A program made the position numbers and the translations under genes. A stretch of 64,000 nucleotides of DNA from Seriola aureovittata (lineage: Eukaryota > Chordata > Actinopteri > Carangiformes > Carangidae): positions 12,062,501-12,126,500 of the forward strand of contig NC_079373.1 in assembly GCF_021018895.1 (NCBI RefSeq). Reading direction: 5' to 3'. Positions 51,401 to 63,962 of the stretch are shown here, in pieces (position 1 is the stretch's first letter; each line of letters opens with the position of its first letter). The notes under the pieces were generated by a model. The model made no database searches and was not told the origin of the DNA. It saw only the letters and a list, made by a program, of their open reading frames with translations.

Positions 51401-54400
51401 GCTCATAAGAACTTTGAAACATAAAAACATGATCAAGGGTCAGAAAACATTGAGAAATCCTGGTCTAAAGTATCATGCATTCCAGAATAGGAGTCAGGAA
51501 GTAAGCGCCTTTGTTAGTTGTGTGCCTAACAGCATGTCTCTACTCTAGATGTGGACGCAGAGATCTGACCCTGTGCTACACATTGAGCTAAGGCGCTGGG
51601 CAGACCTACTTGTCATTGCCCCCCTAGATGCCAACACTCTTGGAAAGGTTGCTAATGGCATTTGTGACAATCTGTTGGTGAGAACATTTGTATCTGATTA
51701 CTTACGAATTGTTTTGGCAAATAACACTCTCTGTGATTTCTCTGAAATTATTTCCGAGTTGATTTCTATGTTGGCAGACGTGTGTGGTAAGAGCCTGGGA
51801 TACCAGTCGACCTCTCCTCTTCTGCCCTGCAATGAATACGGCTATGTGGCAACATCCCATTACAGCCCGGCAGGTATCCAGTTTGAAGGAGTTTGGTTAT
51901 GTGGAAATCCCCTGCATTGCTAAGAAGCTAGTGTGTGGAGATGAAGGTAGGTTTTTGATACCACAAAAAACCTAAGATGTTAAAAAATCTACCAATATTT
52001 TCTTTCACCTTTATAAAATCCCACAATGCAGGACCCTGTTGGTTTGACCATAACAATTAGAATACATTCATTATTCACATTTCTATTACATAGATTGTAA
52101 CTGCATGATAGTCTTTTTAATATAGATGAGCAGAAGATGGCAACAAGTCACACTGCACCCAGATAAATATCTACCCTTGTATAAAAGTTGGATATTTAAG
52201 AATTGCAGCAGTTAGTTTATAAAATATGGTTTCCATATGTGTAAGTGGACTGTCGCTGTTGATTTAAAGAGCAACTTATTGAAAATCCTCTTCCTGTGGT
52301 TTAACTTCTCACTTTGCTGCTGTGATGTAGAAGTGAGTCGAGGGTGAGTCAGTACATTATATCATCTCTGTTGGGTGTGGTTACGGATGCAGTATAGGGC
52401 ACACTTTAGTTGCTGCAATATAAAGAGAAATGCTCTAAGAAAGTTTTTGAATGCCCACCCCTTCTTATTTGGAAACTTTTTGTTCTTCTTTTAAGGTGTG
52501 CCACCCTTAGATGTGTGTGATAAAAGATATATACTCCCTTGTTTTCATAACCCAGAATCAGTACACCAAGGCTTCCACCTTCATCTGCTACTTGGCAGAC
52601 AGTCCACCTAATCCTTATGGCCATCCTTGTGGGTGGTGGTGGGTCCCCACAGTAGGGACCCTGCATTGTTGTAGCCTTTGGCAGGCCCAGGCACTAGGCT
52701 CCCACCAGTGTGCCCCGGGCAAATGACTTTTCATGAAAGAAGATGTAGGCAGGAGTTTGGATTAGAACCACTGCTCCTTTGCATTGAAAGGCGCCAGTTG
52801 AGATGGTTTGAGCCTACTAGGATGCCTGTGGAGGTATTCCAGGCATATTCCACTGGGAGGAGACCATGGTGGCAGACTCAGAACAGAAGATTGGGATGAT
52901 TATATATCCCCTCTGAGTTAAAAATGCCTCTGGATCCCCCAGAGAAGGACAGGAAGAAGAAGTTGTGAGGTAGAAGGATGCCTTTTGGGAAGTAAACCGT
53001 GCACAACAGCTGACCCTACTGAGCTATATCTTTACTAACAGAACTAAAGGAAAGGCCTCTGACTGATAAGAAGAAGCAGTGGGGCATGACCATCACTATT
53101 TCACACAGCACATGGGAACCGCAAAGTATTGTAATAAAGACTTAATCTCCTCAACTGCAGAGAAACGAGCAAAATCAAGGCTTACTCTCTATTCTGTAAT
53201 AACAAAGAGCACTTCCTAGGTACATGTCCTCAGTTTCAGAACAAACATCACTACCGAGCAGGAGACTGCATGAATCATAGGAAACAGCAAATGTGTGGGA
53301 GGGCATATGAACCTGTTCAGTATGCTCTGTAAACAGAAAGCCAGATACACACCACTGGTATGTCATCTGGGACATGGGCTAGTGTAAATGTGATCAGTAC
53401 TGTGTTCACACCATAATAATCAGACTATAGCACACCATTCATACACTGTACCCACCTTACAGATATAGTACGAGCAGTTCTCTGTAGTAATTTCTGGCAG
53501 TATACTGTAGAGTCTATTTGTTTAATTGCACTTGTTAGTGTTGTATGTGGACTGTTTTGTATTTGAGTATTTGGCACACCTATTGGTCTGGCATACATTC
53601 AGCTTAACATGACTAAACATAAGTCCAATCTTTAGATGTTGTCATAGCAATGCTGCACCTCTCTAACCCTCTTATTTTATGATTGGAAAAAAACCACTTA
53701 ACATTTTAGTCAGTTTATTATATTGTGCATTTGATTAGAACATGATAAAATTTCATGAGCAACTTTTCATTTCAACCCAATACAAACATATATTGCAAGG
53801 GGAGTATCGGCCATAAGAGAGTTGAGTATGATTCCAAGATTTACTGTAATTTAGGCAAAAACCGAGGCTGGTTCATGAACACAGACACTGAAGTAGAGTC
53901 CAACAAACATCTTTTTAAATGCCCTGGGGAATCTCCACCTATTGCAGGACTTATTCCCCAGGGCATCCCCTTTTTCATGTAATTAGGGAACTTTCCACCA
54001 TTATTTCCAGGTTCTTTCCTTTGAGTTAATCATTTATTCCAACTAATCTGATTTGGCATCTATCTAATTGTGTTATTTTCACACACATTGATGTCAGTCC
54101 AGGGTCTCCATGGATAATTCGGGTGATTTGTTTTGTTTCACCCGTTCCATGACCCTGGTAGTGACGTGAAAATTATGGAGTCTTCCTTGTGCCTTCCAAG
54201 ACCTAGGTTTTTCTTAAACCATGATCTAATTTACCATACATGTACATGTCATTAATTAACCAATTACCTTGTGCCACTACATACCTACATCATGAATTAC
54301 ATCCATTTGTGTGCTACCCACACCAGTGACCACATAACACACTTAGTGCACACATCTTAAATGCTAGTCATACATCTTGGCTTGCTTAATACAATATTAG

Positions 54401-55602
54401 GTCTAAATCTAAAAAAATACCGCAACCTCACCACAGCATACTCGTTAAGCAGAAAGTGTCCTAATTAAGCCGTCTCGACCATTAGTTAGCAAGGACAGTG
54501 CTCTATATACCAAAAGTGCAGCTACAGAGGCAGACTGTGTGATAAAACATGACGAGTTACACTTGCCCATGTCTGGGTAACCGTACTTCAATGTATAAAT
54601 AGCCAGTATGAGAGCACCTCAGCACTCACACAGTCTGATAGTCGGATGATTGTGTTTCACACTTGCAAGTGAATAAAACACAGAGAGATACTCTTCTCTT
54701 TGTGAGTCTTTATTATGGGAATTTCCACCACGCCTTCAATGGAACTAAATGTTTTTGTAGCCCTCTGCAGATCATTGCTTCAACACAATCCTGTCTCTGA
54801 GCTCTGCAGGAAGTTCCTTCCACCTCATGGCTTGGGTTTGCTCTGCTGTGCATTGTAATGTGTAAGACTTTATACAGACAGGTGTGTGCCTTTCTAAATC
54901 ATGTCCAATCAATTGAATTTACAACAGGGGGACTAAAATCAAGGTGTAGAAACATCTCAGAAATGATAAAGAGAAATGGGAGGCACCTGAGCTAAATTTC
55001 AAGTGTCATAGCAAAGGGTCTGAATACTTATGTCAATGTGATATTTTAGAAAAACAGTATTTTTATGAAGAAAATCATACCAAAATACATGTACATATAG
55101 CTTTAAAAAGAATATAAAAGTGATCAATTAACAAAGTCTTAAAAATGTTCAAATGAAAATTTAGAATAACTTCTAATCTCAAAGCCATGCCTTAATAAAT
55201 TCTCTATTCTTTAAATCTTTTAATTTGACGTAGTTTGCATTAACTGTATAACAAGTCATAGCACATACCAGCTTTCTGACTGCTTTGTCTCATTGATTCC
55301 CTGGTTTTGTCTGAACAAAACACTCAGATGACTCAGCACAAATCCAGGTATGCAAACGCTGTGTATGTACAAGGAATATGTTTATTAAAGTGTGTTTTCG
55401 TTCGCAAGGGCTTGCAAGATCATTTTAATCAGTGTTTCCAGGCCACTGACTGACAATGCATTCCTCTCGGCAGAGGGTGTTTGTGCAACCAGTGACTCTT
55501 CACTTTGTTGCAGGTAAAGGCGCCATGGCAGAAGTATCGACCATTGTCAGTGCTGTCAAACAGTATCTTCAGAAACCAGATGAGTCATCTGAGAAAACAT
55601 GA
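48459..55602 (+). CDS. ppcdc: Phosphopantothenoylcysteine decarboxylase
   Basis: FMN-dependent decarboxylation of 4'-phosphopantothenoylcysteine to 4'-phosphopantetheine in CoA synthesis. Exons: 48459-48602, 51014-51109, 51549-51677, 51778-51946, 55514-55602. Total 627 nt, 208 aa (human 204). The flavoprotein fold starts HILVGVTGSVAALKLPLL. The catalytic His is H91 in DPVLHIELRRWADL. The substrate-clamp motif PAMNTAMW is at 140-147. The reductive Cys is C176 in KKLVCGDEG. All HFCD-family landmarks are present. After the last junction the sequence is GKGAMAEV where mammals have GLGAMAEV. Introns 1 (2.4 kb) and 4 (3.6 kb) hold transposon relics. A poly(A) signal AATAAA lies at 55643-55648, 40 bp after the stop. 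Confidence 0.95.
48760..49140 (+). mobile_element. Tc1-like transposon 3' relic
   Basis: In ppcdc intron 1. The conceptual translation contains HDNDPKHT (second catalytic Asp region of Tc1 transposases) and PPQSPDLNIMES (third catalytic region, SPDLN..E). The C-terminal part and the 3' flank ending AGGGTGGTCACATCAAATAC are typical. The 5' half is missing and the frame is broken. Confidence 0.85.
49150..49480 (-). mobile_element. Candidate solo LTR
   Basis: On the minus strand the order is: a TATA-like GATAAATAGAGG (about 49302-49313), AATAAA about 100 bp downstream (about 49209), then a U5-like tail ending near CTTCTTCACA. This order fits an LTR. No second LTR or internal region was identified and the ends are not fixed. 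Confidence 0.3.
52560..53010 (+). mobile_element. LINE ORF2 C-terminal fragment
   Basis: In ppcdc intron 4. The translated piece ERRQLRWFEPTRMPVEVFQA followed by YSTGRRPWWQTQ matches the end of fish LINE ORF2 proteins (LRWFGH..RMP...PVEVF...TGRRPRGRPR). It is decayed, with the WFGH motif altered and stops present. The GC-rich piece at 52560-52740 may belong to the same element. Confidence 0.65.
53040..53340 (+). mobile_element. Retrotransposon Gag zinc-knuckle remnant
   Basis: One frame encodes YSLFCNNKEHFLGTCPQF. This fits a CX2CX4HX4C zinc knuckle whose first Cys is now Ser, as in BEL/Pao-type Gag proteins. It is short and degenerate, and lies upstream of a candidate LTR at 54150-54740. 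Confidence 0.4.
54150..54740 (+). mobile_element. Candidate LTR
   Basis: Contains TATAAATAG (about 54595), then AATAAAACACAGAGAG about 80 bp later (about 54672), then a U5-like tract with TTATTATGGGAATTTCCACC. The layout fits an LTR promoter and poly(A) region. The left boundary is uncertain and no matching partner LTR was found. Confidence 0.4.
54765..55100 (-). mobile_element. Tc1-like transposon 5' relic (reverse)
   Basis: The reverse complement encodes KELPAELRDRIVLKQ, close to the N-terminal helix-turn-helix start of Tc1-family transposases. The flanking GTCCAATCAATTGAATTTAC and GGTCTGAATACTTATG segments are typical of the non-coding 5' part of such elements. It is truncated. Confidence 0.75.
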
Positions 55603-55642
55603 ACATCACATTGTATTGTACATTCAGCTGACGCCAAAGACC

Positions 55643-55648
55643 AATAAA
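55643..55648 (+). terminator. ppcdc: ppcdc poly(A) signal
   Basis: AATAAA 40 bp after the stop codon. A second AATAAA follows at about 55657. Confidence 0.75.
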
Positions 55649-55808
55649 AAAAAGAAAAATAAACATGATGAATTGTCTTCAAAATGAGTTTGTGTTTGAC
55701 CTCTTACTTGATAACTCCTCCTCTTGGGAATGTGGGTGTGCATGGACTGTCATAAACTGGCATCTCTCTGACTCTTCTGTGAGTTTTGTTACACCTGTTG
55801 GGGCAGTA

Positions 55809-56044
55809 CAACACACACCTTTAACCTTTGTTTTTGGACTTTGATGATCTCATGGAAGTTTTGGCAAATGTCTGTCTCACATACTGAATGCAAATAAGCA
55901 TTTTCAGTGTTGGGGGTGAAAGACTATACACATACAATTCAGTATGGACAGACATTTGCCAAAACTTCCATGAGAGCATCAAAGTCCAAAAACAAAGGGT
56001 AAAGGTGTATGTGTATAGTCTTTCACCCCCAACACTGAAAATGC
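55809..56044. repeat. Interlocked inverted repeats (A, B, A', B')
   Basis: Arm A (55825-55876, 52 bp) is complementary to A' (55947-55998) with one mismatch; weaker complementarity extends it to about 55809 and 55890. Arm B (55898-55936, 39 bp) is perfectly complementary to B' (56006-56044). The order A-B-A'-B' is pseudoknotted, not nested. Confidence 0.95.
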
Positions 56045-59000
56045 TGATTTGCGTTTTTTTCCTTAAAGGAAGTTGGCAAAGAAATGGTGCCTTACTGCCA
56101 CCCTCTTAGAAAAGGGTGAGGTTGAATGCACAAGCTGTTTGGTAATCCTGGTTAATGATGTGCTCCACTTGGTATTCTAAGAAGAAGCTTTGTTCCTCTG
56201 AATTTGATTTATTTTCTGATTAATGCAGGTAAACAAACAATACAGCTGTGGTTATACTGAGCATATTATTGTGTTATGTCAAATTACCATATGAATACAG
56301 TTCAAATACTTCACCTGCTTAAAAATGTGTAATCCCCAGGCTGTTATCAGAATGGGATAAATACTGTATCACAGGTAGAAGGTGAAAGAAAGTTGAGTTA
56401 AAAATGTCATTTTCATTTTATAAGAAAAATAAATCATTAAACGCATGTGCTTATCAAGTCATCAATTCTACTGTGAACAACATTTTCTTATTTGAGTCAG
56501 TAGTAGCTGTCATGATGGTGCCTATGGGGTTAATTATGTGAGACAACGCAGCGGAAAGTCTTTTCCCACAAGGCAGTTTGACAGACTGGCTTTACTGCAG
56601 GCAGCGACACATGAAACTGTCAGTTGAGGTAGGGATGCCTCAGACTCGGTGACCATTAGCAAACATACACTTTTAAAAGAGCCACAAAAGGGGTGGTAGA
56701 TGTTCCAAAGTGCATTGCACCAAATGCTTTTTCACCATGACTGAAAGTATCAAAGGTAAAAGAGTGATGAAACCCACAGTTCACATTAGAGTTAGACATG
56801 TTTATCTTTGTTAAAACCCTCTATCTCCTAACAAAGTGTAACGCACCAGTCTGGATTTTGTCGAGGAAGCAAACTAGACAATGGTTTGTTTATATAATAT
56901 TGGTGAGCAGAAGCAGACTTGAACAACTGTCTTACTTGTAACAAACTGGAAGGGACTGAACCTTGTAGGTGGTAACACTGGAGGTTTGTCTCCTCTGCAA
57001 CATAAGGAAACATTGCACACACATTTTAGTCTAGTTCAAGATATGAATACTCAAACATTGTCACCCACAGACCAAAACCCCATGACAAGAACATGACTGC
57101 AAAACAGATTCACATTCACAAACACCATCTAAATTAGTGCTGTTAGTATGAAGTAGATCATTAAAATTATTCTTTCTTATAGTCATATAGCTTTTATGGC
57201 ACAAAACATAAAAGTTTTCCTGATCAAATCTATCGTTGGTGAATCGTTAATACAGTGAATCCATCCTTTATAACAAACATGTAGACATGTGTACTGCTCA
57301 TGTTTTGTTTTTTTCTCCATACTTTTCCAGATATGTTTTATCTTGGTTTATCTTCGTTCCCACCAAATCCAAGGGAAGCGGGGGGGGAATTTGGTTTGCA
57401 AATAACATTATTACTGTTGAGTAGTCAAGGTTGCAGCACATGGAGCCATGTGAATGGCTCTTCAAATGAGAAGAATCCTTCCCTGAGCCATAACTTGTCT
57501 TGCTGCTATTGGCTGCAGTGTTTTGTTAATGAGGCCACAGGCACATTACATCAGCCACACCGTTGAGGGGAGTGTCACTGCAGCCTTGACAGCGCTGTGG
57601 GAGTGTGCAGCCTGCAGGTGCGCCCGAAGGGAATAAACACCATGTTCTCAGAGCTATGGTCAAATCACCAAAACTGCAGATAGGCTGTAGGCAGAGTCAG
57701 TGTGAACTAATCAAAGCTTTGCTTTTCAAGACTAAACATACCGCTCTTATCTACTGCCACTTAATTTCCTGTTTATCAAAAGATGTTTATTTCAAGAAGT
57801 GTCTGAACAGTGTCACAAATAATATCATCATACTCTCAGCTCTATCAGATCTCTTTGTTTTGTGTTGTGAATCACATGAATACTGTTGAAAATGAAGGCT
57901 AACAAAGCTAAACATAAAAGATGATAAAGCTGTAAGTCTGCAAGAGACAAGAGATACAGCATACCAGCTCAACACAAAACAATCACAATGCAAAACTCAA
58001 CACTGGTTTATTTCCCATGCAATTAAATTAAATGATTGTCTCAACTGGTTTGTCACTGTCATTACAATTCCAGCCTCAACCTAAAGGAGTAACTCGGGTA
58101 GTAGCTTAATTTAACTAACACCTATCAGGTCATCTCATTGCAATTAAAAGGCCTAAAAACAGAACCATACGACCAGCAAGCAAGAGCAACACATCTAAAA
58201 TGACTAAAATCAATATCAGGAAGTAAAAGACACATCTGATTGGAAAGTTTTAAAATCTTAGAGGGAAGTGGGATAATCTATAGCTCGAGGGGAGTTTGCA
58301 GTTTATTCTATATGAAAAGCGCAATTGTCAAATGTAAAAATAGTTCAGCCATGGTTAGTGCATACATATACATATGCATACTATATGTTATTGTTAATGG
58401 ATTGTGAGGCAGTTTGAAAACTTTTTGGGAGATTTAGTTAGACCTTGAATGTGCTATGATCAACTGTTAAGTTAACTTGCTGAAGGTTAAGTTAAATATT
58501 ACCTTCAGTGGGACCATGGAGTTTAGTATTAGTAGATTTGTTAATTCCACTGAACTCTAGATGGAAAGCTGCAGTGGAGTGACTGAAAATGAAATATAAG
58601 TGTGTATTACCAGAGCAGCAAATGATTCAAAAAAGCAATGTCAGCTATCCACATTGCTCAATGCATACTTTTCACAGTGAGTATTGTCTACAGTACACGG
58701 TGAAAGCTTTGGATGTCAAATATGCATTACGCCTATATGATATCTCCTTCTCTGTGATAACGTGTGCACGCACAGGTGCACATGCATCTCATGTGTCTGA
58801 TGCAACTCCTGCAGTCTCTAGGCTCAACGTGGAGCTTCTGGCCTCCAGGGATGTTCAACCAGGTTTCATCAGAAACTACATCCTGAGAGATCAGCTGCTC
58901 TGCTCCCTGTGTCACCACAACTCACTTTATTGACTCTCAGACGTTTAAAAGAGGTAAACACCTCGTAGATTCACTCAGGAGCAAGTAGGAATTTATGAAG

Positions 59001-61959
59001 TGCATTTCTCTCACATGGGTTGACATATTGTACTTTATATGGTCATAATGTTCTGTGTACTTTCTATACATATTGTCCCGTATGTTACACAAAAAGCAAT
59101 TATGAAGTTGTGTCTCTGCCATTAGATATGTCATGTGAGTATATCTGAGAATTTACAATTAACTGACCAATAAAAGCCCCTTGAAATTTATATCCAACTT
59201 TTTGCACAGCCGCCTGTAAAAAAATTAACTGACCCAGATTTTTACTACTCAGTTTTACTACAACCACTCATTGTTCATATCCAGGATACGAACCCACTGA
59301 ACAGAAAATGCTACCCATGTTGTTAGCCCCAGGGAAAGACAAACCCTTCTTTGAGCTCATTTGTTTACCCTATGAACGGTTAGAATTATCTGCAAAGTGT
59401 TTGCCATGAATTATTATGTATTTATGTAGATTAGACACTTAATATGAGGAAGTTTCACAGAGAGAGATAATCTTCAACAAAATGGTGCTGCCAACTCTGC
59501 ATATACTACTGATAGTTGTAAGTATCAGGAAATAAGAGGCAGCAGGTTATTTTAAATGAAACAGATAATCAAATCGTCCCCCCATTCTGTATAATCATTC
59601 ACCGACTTATCTACTACAGGTCCATGGGGGTGTTTAAGGGAGGATGAGAATATCTGGCCCTTTCCTACAGTTTTCTGTCTGTGAATGCCGGACTGCTGTG
59701 TCTATGTCTGTTTTCCTTTCCAGTTTAGAAACCCATTTCTAACAACTGACTACAATACTGTATGTGTTTAATGCATCATTTGCCTTCCATGTTTGAACAT
59801 CTGTGTTGGTGTACCCATATGGCATACTGTTAGCCCCTTGATGCCCTGTGTTGGCTAGCCTTAAGCTGTAATGTCATGGTAACTGGAAATGGGGGAGATG
59901 TGAGAGCGCTCCGTGGGGAGGCTTCCCTGCCTCCTCTCCTCAGTCAAACCCCTCGATGAGCATCTCTTTACCTGCGAGGCCACAGGGACTGATGGAAGCC
60001 ACCAACTTGTCGAGACTAAACTGTGGCAGCCCCGCAGGACACACAAATTAGGCTCCAACTCACGGGTGAGGAGGGACCGGTATGATGCAAGTGCAACAAG
60101 AGATGAACTCATTCAGAGGGTAAATCAAGTGGAAGAATTCAGATTGATGATGATGTTGGATTGTCTGTATCTCACCATGATGGTCTTATTATAGTACCGG
60201 CCATGCTGCTAAGTCGAATATCACTACTTTACTAGCACTATTACAGTGTAAAGTAATTGTATGTCACTGCTGTTGGACAAACTTAAATGTGGGACGTGGT
60301 CGATGAGAAGAGGTAAAACCAAAAAGCAGTCTGACTGAGATAATGACTGACCTGATTTCAACTTTAGTCAACTGAGGTCAACCATTAACTACATTAGGAT
60401 GAGGTCAACAAATGGTGAATCTGTACCAGAGCTTTCCTTCACAGAAGAATTTTGCCCACACAGACAATTTATATGTTATGCTCATCCTTAACTGCTTTTA
60501 CTTTACTTTTTTTTCTAACATTAGACAGCACTGTACCTGTCATATAGCAAAACTGACTGTGGTGTTTATACAAGGGAAACACGTGATCATGCTGTCACCA
60601 GGCTACCATGAAATTCATTTTCTTGTTGCAGATATCGTTACAAATGTGTACTCCTAATCCTTGATTTTGTCTGTGCCTAGTTCTTCATCTAAAGCTATAT
60701 GCAAAAGGGGGCTATGCTATACATGAGTCTGTACTTACTGTATGTAGTTTACTTTAATGTAAAAGTGCAGTGGGATAACTTAAATCTAAATCTTAAGCAA
60801 CAAATAAAAGGATGTGTATTTTGTTCCATGCAGGGGAACCCTAGACGAGAGTTATGAACTATACATGAACTCTGGACAGGAGCCACAGTCACGTTTCACA
60901 GTAAAATCTCAAGGATTGCTCTTGACTCTGTCTGCTGTAGTTGCTTAAGTGTTAGATATTTTTCTTGAAAGAAGCTAAAAGTTAAAGTGTTACTTATTCC
61001 ATGAAGGGAAAACAAGAGCTCTTTAAAAAAAAAAAAAAAAGGGAGGTGGGGGGCTTTATCTTGAACATACAAATTTGGAAAGCTTACTGGGTCAGAGCAG
61101 TGAAATTGAAGATGATTGATGGGATCCTCTATCGGGAGTAGGATGCAGGCCTTGCGCACCTTGCTTCATGATGACTGTATGGAGGGATGAACTAGGACAC
61201 TGGTGATTACAAGTTATAGGAGAAACATTTGTTAGTGTATGGTGATATTTGTTTTGCATGTTGGCAACTTTGGTTTAAAGATGTTAAGAATGTCAACCTT
61301 AGGTAAACTGCTGATCTTATGGGGTGAGCAGGATGTCAAAGGATCCATTACATGTCTGGCTTTTATTGTTATATTGCTGTTTGTGGGTTTATCTACATCT
61401 ATCAAAGATTTAGTGATGCACCCCCTTTTGGGAGGTTGGAAGTAATAAAAGTGACACACAGAGGGAAAGGTCTCCAGGTTAACAGATGTTAGTTACAAAA
61501 TCCATTTCCAGTTGTGTCATTCAGTGAGACTTGGTGTACCCTGCACCACATCTGTCCTTCGTGCACGAATAAACCAACCAAACTGAAGTGTTGACTTGTT
61601 GGTCTGATTTGTACACTTTTTCATCTCTGGGTCACAAGAAATCATCTTTTCAGTTAGTTACTCAGTGATTTAATTTTATTGTGTAGTGTGTATGTGTGTA
61701 TGTATGGTTTTTCTTTTTCTCTTATTTCTCTCTTCTCCTTTAATTTATCTGTATTTGTCCTGAGCTTATCCGCTGTCATAATTATGTACTGATGTACTGG
61801 TTGTTTGAAAAAGTAATAGAGTTTTTGAAAAAAAAAAGTTAAAGTGTTGAGGTGACTCATCTGAAGAAGATCTTCCTATAGAAAAATCAATACATGTGTG
61901 TTATCTGTCAATGAATGAAAAAAAAAACCCGCCTCTAAATTATTTTTTGCGTCAGCAGC
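56045..61959. other. Region without recognisable genes
   Basis: Nearly 6 kb of AT-rich sequence. No exon with a recognisable product was found. GC-richer patches at 57360-57620 and 59880-60110 have short open frames but no known motif or convincing splice context; they could be conserved non-coding elements. There is an A-run at about 61025-61040. Confidence 0.5.
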
Positions 61960-62288
61960 AGCAGCCAGCTGGTAGCCGGACATTAGGATACAGCCAATAA
62001 AAGTGAGCAAGTCAACAGCAGGAAAACATCACATGTGTAAAATGCAAGCCGCGGATAGACAGAGGGTGTGACTCCGCCTATTGATCAAAGACCATCCTCC
62101 TCCTCCCTTTTGTCTTTTCTTCAGTTTGTTAACTTCTCTAAAAGCCGCGTGGACTTCGAGTGAGCCGCTCAAACCTTTTGGCAGACTTTCGTTTCATTTC
62201 GTGTGATTTCTTTTTTTCTTTTGGCGCATCCAGGCTGACAAGTCTACTTACAAGCAGCGATTCCCTCTCTTCTTAGAAGCTGTGTTTC
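61960..62288 (+). promoter_or_regulatory. Candidate promoter and 5' UTR of an unidentified gene
   Basis: A shift to higher GC with CpGs, a CCAAT box followed by AATAAAAG (about 61994-62002), and pyrimidine tracts. It leads to an ATG at 62289 with a GTAAGA donor 47 bp later. Confidence 0.35.
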
Positions 62289-62335
62289 ATGGAGTCTTTG
62301 TGGAAATCATTAATTGCTATCACAGCAGCAGCGAG
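62289..62335 (+). CDS. Candidate first coding exon, possible signal peptide (partial)
   Basis: The ATG opens MESLWKSLIAITAAA before a consensus donor GCGAG|GTAAGA at 62335/62336. A Lys followed by a hydrophobic Ala-rich core could be the start of a signal peptide, but 15 residues are too few to identify the gene, and the exon could equally be untranslated. No later exon was found before the window ends. Confidence 0.25.
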
Positions 62336-63935
62336 GTAAGAAAACTTATTCACGACTCAGTCATCATGTGTCTAAATTACCGACGCATTGTGAGACAGAA
62401 AGGGGGAAGAAAGGGAACAACAAATGGTACCAAACGCATGAGCGTGTCCTCCAGGAAAGCATGTGGAACTATTTCATATCGACAGATCGATGTAAGCAAG
62501 CATTTGAAGCGATGCTGTTTTTTTTTTGGTTGTTTAGCCGCAGTGTGGTTATATGAAGTTTTATCGAGCTTTGTGACGCATTTGCAACCTGTGTGGAAAT
62601 CACTCGCGCTGTGTCTGTCAGTTGAGCGCTATATTATTTTCAAATGATCTGCGTCCTGTTCATTTGAGCAGCTGTTTATGGAGGCAGGACAGCAAGTTCA
62701 TGTGTTTCCACGTCGCTCCTGATAAACTAACTATAACTGTAACTTGCCGGGCTGCCAAAGTTGAGAAGAAACTTTTTCGCAGAGTCTTTTTGTTGTTGTT
62801 GTTGTTGTTGATGTTGTTACTTTGAGACCAACTGGCGGAAACTGATGATTTTTTTTTTTTCATGTCATGTGAACATGCAGACTATTTCCAACTTTTCTTG
62901 GTCCGGCAGACTAATCATTTATCTAATAAATATCAATAACTTTTAGAAAAGCTTGAATGAAGTGATATTTTTTGTTTTTGCTCACTCGCTCTTTTCCCAC
63001 GTGGCTCAGGGGCTCAGCCTGACAGTTTGGACGGTTTGCTTTCGGAAGTCACCCTCTCCATCACCCTTGCCCTACAGATCTGGGAGTGTGGACACACACA
63101 CACTCACGTACAGCCACAGACACACATGCACACATACACACATCAGAGTGCGGCTTTCAGACCGTTGAAAACACATCTGCGCAGTTTCCTCCATGCACGC
63201 AAACCACATTTCTCCTCGCTGAACGCAGATAAGCCATCGCTCTGTACTTCTGTGAAAGGTGTCAACAGGATGAAGCGATAACATCTGTTCTTACTGTGGG
63301 ACAGTGTATTACTGTCTGGATTAAGTCTGGATTTGGACTTAATGAGGGGCTGCAGTGAGAATCTGCTTTTTATTTCACTAATCGCTCATCATAGCCTGCA
63401 GATATGTAACGGATATTATTATTATTATTATTATTTTTATACACTTTGACAGATGTCTGTGTTCATAGGAGCTGATACAGCTGTTTCAACATATATTGGC
63501 AGATGTTATGCTCTGAACTTGGCAGCCATTCAAAAGACAGCAGGGGTGTTTTGCACTATGATCTGTTAGTTTTGGGTGTGTGTGTGTGTGTGTTAGTGGA
63601 GGGCAGTGTCCACCAATGGAAGAACAACGCCATTGATAAAAGTTACCAATAAAAAAACAATAGTCTGTACTGTTGATGTTTTTGCTGGTGGCTTGTAGCT
63701 GTTTGTGTGGCAGAGTTATGAATTAGTCACGTGGTGAGGTCATCTTTCTCTCTTTCTCTCTCTCTCTCTCTCCTACAAGCTGATTGTGCTGTGCACTTAG
63801 ACTGTGTGCTGCCTTCAGGTGCCTGTTGGAAAAGCCAGGGTTAGGAGATAAGCATGCATTGATATGATAACGGGTAAATGCAAGGACAGCTTGGATTTTC
63901 ACTGATGTTGAAGTTGCCACAAAGTTTGCATAGAT
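62336..63935 (+). other. Presumed intron of the unidentified gene
   Basis: No coding exon recognised. It contains short CA-rich and TTA repeats and a CT run near 63747-63773. CpGs persist to about 63260. Confidence 0.3.
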
Positions 63936-63938
63936 ATT

Positions 63939-63962
63939 ATCTATCTATCTATCCATCTATCC

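Noticed and set aside
58589..58933. 114-codon open frame and antisense frame in the ppcdc downstream region
   Set aside because: No recognisable domain, compositionally ordinary, and no splice or promoter context.
59913..60194. 93-codon frame containing FTCEATG, which recalls an Ig-domain strand
   Set aside because: The motif is too short, the canonical Trp and upstream Cys are absent, and there are no convincing exon boundaries.
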